Source: Agapetus fuscipes
Taxonomy: Eukaryota > Arthropoda > Insecta > Trichoptera > Glossosomatidae
Reading direction: 5' to 3'
Assembly (NCBI GenBank): GCA_951799405.1
Contig: OX637359.1
Coordinates: 8,738,201 to 8,802,200, forward strand
DNA: 64,000 bases
Below are positions 41,199 to 50,154 of this stretch, in pieces. A model generated the notes under the pieces. That model was not told the origin of the DNA, made no database searches, and saw only the letters and a program-made list of their open reading frames with translations. The translations under genes were made by a program, and so were the position numbers. The number at the start of each line of letters is the position of its first letter. Position 1 is the stretch's first letter.

Positions 41199-42881
41199 TA
41201 GACTGGTTTTTTCGATGTATGAATTTTTTTTTTGTTCGATTGTCGATTGCCGCCCCCTAAAATGTGCCAATTGACTAAAAAAGAGTATTCGCGGAGTTAC
41301 AGGATCATAACATAACGGGAAAGTGAGGCTCATTGACGTTATATTTGAGAAAATAGCCCATTTTTACTAAACAAATCATCGATTTTTCAAATAAAACAAA
41401 TCTATTTATTTTATAACCCTGCATTATACTTTATAAAATGGTAAATGTGATTATCTTGAAGTTTTATTTTTGCAATTATTATGATATAACGTTAAGTTTT
41501 GAAGATATTGGTCATTTTATGTAGACTTGACACATTCCAAATCGGCCTTCTTAGAAAAATGAAACACCAACATATATTTATAACAGAACAGAAAATTGTT
41601 TTGAAAATTATTTTATAAAATATATTTGTAACCATTTTGCTCTTGAAGATGCCTCATTACTCATTAGGCAAAAATATTCGAGCAAAAACAAAAAGAATAA
41701 AGTGAATAAAAACAATCTGTACCTTAGAGCATAAACAACGGTAGTCACATTTAGTAAAATGTGCAGGAGACGAGTTTTAGTGAAAATGTGCACTTTTTTA
41801 AACCATCATAACTTCTAAACTAAACGAGATATTTTTGATCTGTAAAAACTGTTAATCTTCTTTTATTGATATTTATTTAATGTGAACAACGTATGTGGAA
41901 CTTCCGTGGTTTATGCTCGCATTTTTATGTGCATCCCATATTTATTATACTTGATATCTCAGTAACGAAGGCTTGGGAAAAAAACAATGCATCCTAGATA
42001 AGAAATTCAAAACATTGACAATAGACGTTGACCGGTCCGTAGTTCAGTGGTAGCACTTCAGACTCGTAACTGGAAGGTTGTGGGTTCGAATCCCAGCGGA
42101 GCACAAAAAATACAACATTTACATATATTTTTAAGTTTGCCCTTCGTTGGGTTGAAAAATTCATAAACCTTTACCAAAGACCGGTCATCAAAAGGTCCAT
42201 CCAGCCTTACAACTGGGTCTTGCTTGAGAGTTGACATTTTTTACAGCGACGACCAAGCTTGCAGAGGGCTCTTGAGGTGTGCTACACACAAAAACAGCGC
42301 TCACCAAATAAATCAGACTTTTTTTTTTTTTTTTAATAGCTTAGAATACCAGGTATTTTTAAAAGCTCAATTATGCCAAAAATTGACCTTTTGTAATTAA
42401 AATTTACCTTTTGCTATTCAGAATAATGTTAGTGCCACTCAAGTTCTCACTTACACTAAAGGATAAATAAATAAAGCAGACGAAACAAGTTAAAGACGAA
42501 TTTTAAAATTATCTCTGTTGGTGTTTCATTTTTCTAAGAAGGCCGATTTGGAATGTGTCAAGTCTACATAAAATGACCAATATCTTCAAAACTAAACGTT
42601 ATATCATAATAATTGCAAGAATAAAACTTTAAGATAATTATATTTACCATTGTATACAGTATAATGCAGGGTTATACAACAAATAGTTTTTATTTTATTT
42701 GAAAAATTGATGATTTTTTTAGTAAAAATGGGCTATTTTCTCAAATATAACGTCGATGAGCCTCTTTTTCCCGTTATGTTATGATTGTGTAACTCCGCGA
42801 ATATTTTTTTTTAGTCAATTGGCACATTTTAGGGGGTGGCAATCGACATTCGAACAAAAAAAAATCGTTGTAACCATTCTA
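41199..42881. mobile_element. hAT-like fold-back element with 370-bp inverted arms
   Basis: Perfect 8-bp target-site duplication ATAGACAC (41191-41198, 42882-42889), ends TAGACTGGTT and AACCATTCTA. The arms (41199-41574, 42518-42881) are inverted copies differing at scattered sites. The core holds a Penelope-type scrap (41640-41700) and a full SINE1 copy. No transposase frame. The TAG-start end and 8-bp duplication suggest hAT. An AATAAA in the left arm (41390-41395) is the nearest poly(A) signal available to IR gene 2. Confidence 0.88.
42031..42318 (+). repeat. SINE1 type I, full length
   Basis: Best-preserved head: CGTAGTTCAGTGGTAGCAC (A box), loop ACTCGTAAC giving a CGT (Thr) anticodon, GGGTTCGAATCCC (perfect B box). 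The acceptor strands do not pair, so it is a SINE and not a tRNA. Body and type I tail CAGCGCTCACCAAATAAAT. Nested in the fold-back element. Confidence 0.8.
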
Positions 42882-42889
42882 ATAGACAC

Positions 42890-43400
42890 ACAATATTTGT
42901 TGTAGGAACTGTGACGATCTTATGTTGTAAGAGTGCGAAACAATATATATTAACTGTATCTGCAAAAATATTTCAATGAAACTGAAATTTTCGGAATAGA
43001 CAAAAATGTAACCCAAATGACAAAACAACCAGATGATTCTCTTATGCCATATGTCATGCACAAAGACATCAGTCTTTCGAATCCTGGGAGATCGTATCGT
43101 TCCTAAAATCTAAATCTAAATCTAAGCTGCAAATATATGTATCATTTGAGATTCATATTACTTAAATGCTAAAAAACAAAAACAAATTGCCATTTTCCTG
43201 CAATCTCAAACTGTAAACTGCTCTCCTAAACAATTTAGTTTATGTCACTTATGCCCTACTGCCTTTTAAGCGTTGCTATGTTAAAATTGCCATTCACAGA
43301 CAATTGCATAGTTCGCCCACCACCGTCCGAATTCTCATCCATAAAAACGATAATCCCTGTATCATTTATGGATTAAATGTGATTGAACCAAAGGGATCTC
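42890..43400. other. Displaced 3' flank of IR gene 2 and spacer
   Basis: The first bases after the right target duplication (ACAATATTTGTT) resemble the sequence after the IR gene 3 stop, so this is the original 3' UTR. A repeat A tail fragment (minus) lies at 43105-43165. Confidence 0.5.
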
Positions 43401-43518
43401 ACAAGTGCATAAGTTTTAATGTAGTACGGGCTGCGTCATAAAACATAAATTTATTACATAAGTAAACAAATAATAAAATTGAACAATATTTTTTTTACAT
43501 CAAATCGATATATGTGCC

Positions 43519-43525
43519 TATAAAA
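43519..43525 (+). promoter_or_regulatory. TATA box of IR gene 3
   Basis: TATAAAA, 69 bases before ATG 43588 and 93 before ATG 43612, in a block homologous to that of IR gene 2. Confidence 0.6.
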
Positions 43526-43587
43526 ACGATTGGTTTTTGGAATAACATGCATTTTTTTGAAATTCGAAGATCACCCCACAATTCTTC

Positions 43588-45558
43588 ATGAAGCAACGAA
43601 AAGTGATTTTTATGATGAATTTCGTAACAAAAGTACTTTTTGTGTCATATTTTTGTATCGGTTTCATCAGTGCTGCAGATATATACGAGCATTTTTTGGC
43701 ACAAAATACTGTTGAATTGAATATAAACAGGTCGTTATGCGTAATTCAAATGATCTCTAAATACGCGAAGAAGTCGGGGCGCCGTTTACTACAGGGACAT
43801 ACATGCTACTTGAAAATTACGCAGACAAATGAAGAAATAGTAAAAGCTTTACTCTACCAAACAAATAGCAATCGGAAATCCACGTGCGTTGTACACTCAC
43901 GAGGAGAAATGGGAGAACATAAAATGAATCTAGAAAATGTAAAGGTATACATGATTACTCTGGATGCAGTTCTTGATCTTTTCACTCGCATTGCACAAAT
44001 GTCTCAACATCATAGCTGGAACTCAAGAGCAACGTTTTTCATTATTCTTATTCAAGACAATGTCAAAAAATCAGAGATCATCCAGATTTTCAATGATCTA
44101 CGCACCATCTTCAGGATTAACGATGCATACGTGTTTCTTGGACGACAAAACACCAATCAAGTTGTTGCTTACACTTGGATTCCTTTCAGAAACAACTTTT
44201 GTGGAGCTGAATGCAAGGAGCTGTACATTTTAGACGAATGCATCAATGCTACAGTGGTGGAACTCAATCCTTTCATTAAAAAGAATCCAAACACGTTTCA
44301 AGGTTGCCCTTTGAAAGTGGCTGCAGTCATCTTCGAACCTTACGTGATGCATCCTGTCTTTAATGATAAATTGAACAAAAGTGAGATTACTTCTGGAGTT
44401 GAGGTGGAGATATTGAAAGTCGTTGCAGCCTCGATAAACACGACCTTGATAATTAAACCGATCATGGATTACAATACTGGAGACATGGAGAATTTCAATT
44501 TGGATTTCTTTGATAAAGAAACTGAGGACTTGTTGATTGGAAACATATTACCAGATCAAGCGTCGAAGAACACTGCAGGATTGAGGTATTTCTTACAGGA
44601 TCACATTACTTGGTGTGTGCCTACGGCTAGACCTCTACCATTTTGGTTAAATTTTGCCAAGATGTTTAAAGTCAGCGTATGGATGATGATTTTATTTGCT
44701 TCAGTGCTTACAAGTATCTTCATACAGTATTTGCGAAAGCGTGAAAATTGTTCAATCTGTTTGATACATTTTCCCACAGTTTTTAAATTACTATCGATGC
44801 TTTTGGGGTACGTAACCAAGCTCAGCGTCAAACAAGGTGGATTGCAGTTTGTCTTTATGAGTTGGCTGTGCGCTTGTATAATCATCAGCATCACAATAAA
44901 CGGCTCACTTTTGAGTTTTCTGGTTGACCCAAACCCGGAAAATCATATAAAAAATGTTACTCAAATGGTGATCCGTGGCTTCCCATATGGAGGACACGAG
45001 CTTCATGCCAGGTATATTGATGACCCGAGCGACAAACACAACTTGCTTTTGATATCTGGTTTCAACAACTGTAAACCTATCAGCTCTTGCCTCAAAAGGG
45101 TCGCTCAACACAGAGACTTTGCTGTTTTGATCTCTTACAATTACATGAAATACCATCAGAAACACACTTCTTTGAAAGAATACGCTTACGGCAAATATAT
45201 CTATTGCTTGGATGATGACTTTGAAAAAACCTATTCACCGAATATTCTGATAGGGAAATTTCATCCTTATTTAAATGCTATAAGGAAGAAACTCTACCAA
45301 TTGTTTGAGAGTGGTATAATCTTCAAATGGTACTCTGATTTGGTTATTTCGCCGCCACCAAAGGTTACCTACCCTTCGCCGTTGAAGTTGAGAGATTTGC
45401 ATGCAGTTCTTACTTTTTATATACTTTTTATGGTGATATCGATTTTGATTTTTATTTTTGAGATAGCTTACTATCATATTTTAAAACGTGTTATTTGGAA
45501 GCACGTCAAGCCAATGGTAAAGGTTCTTTTGAGAAGGATGATAAGTGCAGTTGAATAG
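43588..45558 (+). CDS. Divergent ionotropic receptor (IR), gene 3
   Basis: Single exon, 656 residues from ATG 43588. Aligning with gene 2 points to ATG 43612 (648 residues) as the shared start, and the first ATG adds only a basic MKQRKVIF extension. Signal peptide to about residue 30, Cys signature (YTWIPF, CGAEC, YILDEC, GCPLKV), S1, TM1 (361-381), pore loop, TM2 (418-446), S2, TM3 (603-632). No counterpart of the ligand-binding Arg in DQASKNT. Tandem paralog of gene 2: S1 and TM1 stretches are nearly identical even at silent sites, while the N-terminal 150 codons and pore loop differ much more. Same role predicted: sensory cation-channel subunit with unknown ligand. Intact throughout. Confidence 0.93.
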   Translation: MKQRKVIFMMNFVTKVLFVSYFCIGFISAADIYEHFLAQNTVELNINRSLCVIQMISKYAKKSGRRLLQGHTCYLKITQTNEEIVKALLYQTNSNRKSTCVVHSRGEMGEHKMNLENVKVYMITLDAVLDLFTRIAQMSQHHSWNSRATFFIILIQDNVKKSEIIQIFNDLRTIFRINDAYVFLGRQNTNQVVAYTWIPFRNNFCGAECKELYILDECINATVVELNPFIKKNPNTFQGCPLKVAAVIFEPYVMHPVFNDKLNKSEITSGVEVEILKVVAASINTTLIIKPIMDYNTGDMENFNLDFFDKETEDLLIGNILPDQASKNTAGLRYFLQDHITWCVPTARPLPFWLNFAKMFKVSVWMMILFASVLTSIFIQYLRKRENCSICLIHFPTVFKLLSMLLGYVTKLSVKQGGLQFVFMSWLCACIIISITINGSLLSFLVDPNPENHIKNVTQMVIRGFPYGGHELHARYIDDPSDKHNLLLISGFNNCKPISSCLKRVAQHRDFAVLISYNYMKYHQKHTSLKEYAYGKYIYCLDDDFEKTYSPNILIGKFHPYLNAIRKKLYQLFESGIIFKWYSDLVISPPPKVTYPSPLKLRDLHAVLTFYILFMVISILIFIFEIAYYHILKRVIWKHVKPMVKVLLRRMISAVE

Positions 45559-46024
45559 CCTAAATATTATTTATTTAGATAAAGTATTGTCATGATATAT
45601 TACAGCTTTTGATGTTTGCAATTTGCATTAATCAGTGCACAACAAAAAAAATTTTTTTTGGAAATGGCGAAATTTGTTTTTCGGTACAACTGCAAAACTG
45701 CAAGCCGGTTATATTTGAAATTAAAATCGCAAACTAACGGTTTGTTTTTATTTTTTTATTTCTGTTGTTAGAATCATTAACAGTAGCTTATTTTCTTATT
45801 AAATATTAAACGTATCAAGCTGATCTTGATTTTCAATTGTGTCAATTAAAATGAACTTCAAAATTGCATCGAAATTATTTTTCAAAAAAATCACCATAAG
45901 GTGAAGAAATAAAAAAAAAGTGCACAAAATTTCGAGGTTTTTGGATCACTCCATAGTTACATAGTTCAGGTCCTTCGATGCTGCAAGCTTGGATATACGC
46001 AACTGGAAGTAAATGTAGTGTAAG
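45559..46024. other. 3' flank of IR gene 3
   Basis: AT-rich; AATAAA near 45906. No gene. Confidence 0.45.
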
Positions 46025-46125
46025 GGAAAGTGTGAAAGTGAAGATAGATTAAAAGAAGATTGATAAGATGGCTTGGACATATGGAGAGAATGAGTGATGA
46101 AAGACTGACGAAAAAAGTATCCGTT
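46025..46125 (+). pseudogene. LINE-beta fragment
   Basis: RLIRWLGHMERMSDERLTKK is the standard post-RT block of LINE ORF2. Truncated after KKV. Confidence 0.6.
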
Positions 46126-46744
46126 ACATTATTTATTTATCTAAAATATTATAAAGGTTCTAAAAATATACATAACTTAAACATTGTCACCACAAAAAAT
46201 AGTAAAAAAACACGTTTTTTTTCAAATTTTTATCTTCTTTTTTTGTATGTGCTATGTTTTGGATTTTTTTCTTTTGATTACAGAATAATAATTGTTTTAG
46301 TATCATATGAAGCCGATTTTTTATATTGTCAATAATTTTTCAGTAAATATGGAAAAAACTGTTGAAAAAAAAAAAAAAGTAGTTTCTTAATATTTTGTTT
46401 TAGATATCTATACTTTAAAATAAGCCTCAAATAAATGTAAAACTCATGCCGTTTATTCTTTGTGGCACTGAGAAGAGTCAAGCAATTTCGGTTGATGTTT
46501 ATTCATTAGATCTTCTGTCGATAGCATTAAAAACACATTTTTGAATCGTGTTAAATTTACCTTTACTTGATATTTGTGTATGCACTTTAATTCTAAAATA
46601 ATAAAGAATAAAGTTATAAGTAAATAACAAAATTCACGGGTGAGATACCCAGACAATTTTATTCCTTGCGCTATAATTTTTCATTACTTTCATCGTTTCC
46701 TTTCTTTTAACTCGTCCTGTACCTAGTGTTGATGTTTACAACTA
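46126..46744. other. No gene seen
   Basis: AT-rich spacer. Confidence 0.5.
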
Positions 46745-46855
46745 ATTAGATTAAAGTGAACAGTAGGGGACCAAGCTGTGAGCCTTGTCTTACACCATTC
46801 ATTTTATTTTCATGTATTTTTCTGTTACCACAAGTATATTTAAATTGTTGCGAAT
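46745..46855 (-). pseudogene. LINE reverse transcriptase palm fragment
   Basis: Minus strand reads KMNGVRQGSQLGPLLFTLI then a stop: the conserved GVRQGS.LGPLLF motif of non-LTR RTs. Everything else is lost. Confidence 0.65.
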
Positions 46856-46995
46856 GTATAAGTTCAATGTTCATGTCTATGCATTTTTATGATTGTGTTT
46901 GTCTAGGTGTATTTACTTACTATACATATGCGTGTATAGACGAGTTTAATATTTTGTATATTAAACTTCTCGTACTCTCTCAAATTAATGTTTCC
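46856..46995. other. Spacer
   Basis: Nothing recognised; an open frame crossing it is incidental. Confidence 0.4.
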
Positions 46996-47218
46996 AGAGG
47001 CGTCTCGTATAGTCTGAAACATGCGAGATTAGGCCTAAGTCATATACAGGCTGCGGTTCTGTGAAGCATTCAGTTACCATATCACCACCCAAGCCGTGAA
47101 ACCGCCAATACAGAAGTAACAGAGTGAACTATATGTAATCAATTTGTTAAAAAATAAATACTGTAAAATAAATTTAACTGCAATTTTATTAAAAGTGAAC
47201 CCGAAATAATCATGACAA
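46996..47218. repeat. Repeat F
   Basis: AGAGGCGTCTCG, AGGCCTAAG and the TTGTTAAAAAATAAATACTG block, shared with 4728-4866. Confidence 0.45.
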
Positions 47219-47440
47219 TATATTCAGCAAATGGGCCATCGTAGCCTGGGAAAATAGGTGTGATGAGGAACTTCAAGAAGCAATTGGAGAGTGGAAATAC
47301 CCAGATTGAGGTGGCCGAATGGAATGGGTGTACAGACTGACGCGACGTACAATTGCAGTATGGGGCTGGAGGAAGGAGGTGGTGGATAAGCAGAAGTGGC
47401 TGTGGATGGTCAAAAAGACCATGACTCAAGGACGATTATG
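47219..47440 (+). pseudogene. Possible LINE 3' coding remnant
   Basis: With frameshifts, EELQEAIGEWKYPD and YRLTRRTIAVWGWRKEVVDK resemble the Trp/Arg-rich end of LINE ORF2. Weak. Confidence 0.25.
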
Positions 47441-47829
47441 ATGGATGTGCATTTAGAAAATACGGTTTTCAATAGCAAAATTCTCTCAGGATGTCCAAAT
47501 GTAGAGTGTGGTGGCTACAAATGAGCTGATTGGATGATATTTTAACGTTCTTTAAAGAGAAGGTAAGTGAACAAGGTATCCAAAACCGAGGCTGGGAGAG
47601 AATCACAAGAATATATAAGGTAGGAATAATAATACGCCAATGTATTGGAATAAATTTGAGCTTACTAGAAACTGGACCTTTCTGGTAGAACAAATAAACG
47701 TTAACTAACAAATTTCACTGGGGATATATAGTTAGTTGGTTCACAGCATCGGACAGTCTATAGTGACCACGAATCGTAAAATAAATGCTCTCTAAGAAAT
47801 AAATGTCAAATTTGGTAAATACCTAGGTC
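47441..47829. other. No gene seen
   Basis: Spacer; nothing recognised. Confidence 0.45.
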
Positions 47830-47832
47830 TTA

Positions 47833-48010
47833 GAGCTCGTTCCCACTTGTCGGGTGTCGGATCCGTATCTTTTAATCGGAGGTTCCAGTATCAGAACATT
47901 ATGTATAAAGCTATTCGCACTTATCGGAAACCGATTTTGTCCGAAATGTTCTGCCACTGGAACCTCCGATTAATATACGGATCCGACACCCGACAAGTGG
48001 GAACGAGCTC
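47833..48010. mobile_element. MITE C
   Basis: Nearly a full palindrome. GAGCTCGTTCCCACTTGTCG at the left and its exact inverse at the right, flanked by TTA on both sides. Second copy at 59594-59763. Confidence 0.8.
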
Positions 48011-48013
48011 TTA

Positions 48014-48519
48014 AGTGTTTTTTTTTTTATCGTAAACGAACCTCTGAAAATATGACAATATTCTATTGGATTTTAGAATGGCACATCTCCAAACAACTTA
48101 AACAAAGTCTTACTTTTCTTGGATATTGTATAGTGTTATCCATAAGTGCACTGCACTTTTGTGTGAGTCTGGCACTAAAAAGTTAGTGTCCACAAACTTT
48201 TCTACGCGCGCTTTCACCGGTTATTGAGTTTCCAGAACGATTGCAGAGCAGTCAACTGGAAAACTCTCTCCATCGTGCCATACAAACATAATGTTATTCT
48301 TCTCGAAAATTCAAACCTGAATTGATTCTGCTATCTGGAATTTTCAATAGTTTTGTTTTTTAAAGTGTATGAATATGAGAAAAAGGCGTTTGAGAAAATT
48401 TTCTATCAAAGTTTTCCAAGTTTACAAATATCAGTTTGTTAAAAAATCTCTAGGAATGATTTATTTGGAAGAACAATCATTGTACGTACTTTAAATCGTT
48501 CGCTTAACACATAAGTTAC
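48014..48519. other. No gene seen
   Basis: AT-rich spacer. Confidence 0.5.
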
Positions 48520-48826
48520 TAATCTACACAATAGTGTAACTATTTAATGCTTTATGTCCGAAAGAAACTGTATGTGGCGAGTAGAACTTATCTACTTATA
48601 CAGGTAAAGAGGCCAGCACCCCACCGATTGAGGGTTTCTCTGTTCTCAAGGAATCCCAGTTCTCATTTCTTGTGAAGGTTGTGTTATCTTTGCAGGTAAT
48701 TAAGTAAAACTTGCAGGTAAAAAGCGTCAAAACGGCCACGCTTGGCGAGAGTCATACCCTAGGTCTTTATTTTTTACGCAAGCTTTCTACCAACTAAGCC
48801 ATAGTACATAAATCTACCTGTATATT
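48520..48826 (-). repeat. SINE2
   Basis: Inverted tail (CACAATAGTGTAACT, GTATGTGGCGAGTAGAAC) through body to an eroded head (TACCAACTAAGCCATAGT, an inverted A box). Confidence 0.55.
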
Positions 48827-49823
48827 TCTGTCAATTGGAGTAAAATTATCATTTACAAATTTTCAGCTCTGAAACTGAAAGTCCGGTACAGACATAGCTT
48901 GAGCTTACTTCTCTTAAAAAACAGCTACTTATTACTGGATGGACCTGAAATGTGTTTAAAAACCGACGGAATTTTTTAATTCATCATATTGGATTATTAT
49001 ACAAATACAATTCCATATTTTTAATTGGTTGCTAAGGACCTCTTACAACCCAATTCTTGAAGCTTTTTGATGTTTTTCGTCTCCTTCAAACTCAACTTAC
49101 TTTTAAAAAAAACTCCTACCTAAGGTTAGAGCTCAGGAATTCTTTAATAATCATTCGTAAAGCACTACAAATTAATTCACCCAGTTTCCAATCAAATGAA
49201 ACGGCATTCTTTCTTTTCACATCATTAAATGATTCACCCTCACCATCGCATTCCGCATCCTTCACTCCATTCATCGTAATGCCTTCTCGTTTTTTCGCTC
49301 CCTTGCTTTCTCTCTTCTGTACTTTGCTTTCTCTTTTTGTTGCGCTCGCTTTCACCCCACACACGCCCGTAAATATAGGTATATATGTGTTGAGTGGTCC
49401 ATTTTTAAACGGCGCCGACCAGCTGACCTTACACATTTCGCACGGAACCCTTCCTTGATAGATTTGCACCGTTAGTTCTCGGGGCTATTTGGCCTGGGAC
49501 GACTCAAACACCTTTTAAAATGAAAAAAAAAAAGAGTTGAAAAATATATATTGTAACGAACTTATGAGCACGATTGCGTGGCTTGCTTATGTGTGTGTGT
49601 TCACCTCTAGTAAAGTCTACTGTGAGTTTGAATGTGTACATGTGCCTAGGCACGTAGTTTTTGTTATGCGTAACTAGAATAGTATGGAACAATACAGATG
49701 TACATATGTGGAGAGGTTCACTATAGAAGGGTCTGGCATATGCGAGAGGCGTCCGTTTAGACGCTATATATTTGGACCGCATTCAACTTCAAGATAATCC
49801 CTTAGCTTATTTTTTTATGTTAC
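48827..49823. other. No gene seen; CT-rich patch
   Basis: 49200-49380 is CT-rich and gives long frames on both strands (49057-49458 and 49469-49116) without domain features. Rejected as genes. Confidence 0.4.
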
Positions 49824-49990
49824 CACACCATTATCAAGAAAACAACTCAATAGATATATCAAGAGTAGGTACAACTGATAATTGTGTGATATCAATGTAA
49901 AAGCTTGAGGAAATTAATTAACTCAGAAAGAAACATTGTATTTTATTTTTACATAATTTAAAATTAATCTTCACAATGTCAATACACGGA
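49824..49990. repeat. Penelope-type inverted fragment
   Basis: ACCACACCATTATCAAG and, inverted, CTGATAATTGTGTGATA then GCTTGAGGAAATTAATTAACTC, diverged relatives of 61878-61975. Confidence 0.4.
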
Positions 49991-50154
49991 CCCTCAACGT
50001 ATAGTTAACTTTTATTTAAGGCCAAGTGACGTTAAATAACACATTATTTTGTTGGGGCTTATACTCGTAAGATAAACTTCTTCATATGAAGATTAAATAT
50101 CGAAAGTTAAAAAAAAAATATGAAACTTTATTATTTTTTTTCACAAGCATGTTG

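Noticed and set aside
42031..42105. Possible tRNA-Thr(CGT) gene
   Set aside because: A and B boxes are good, but the acceptor strands do not pair and the sequence continues into a SINE body repeated across the window.
49057..49469. Overlapping 133- and 117-codon frames on opposite strands
   Set aside because: They arise from one CT-rich stretch lacking stops; KRES-type low-complexity repeats, no domain.
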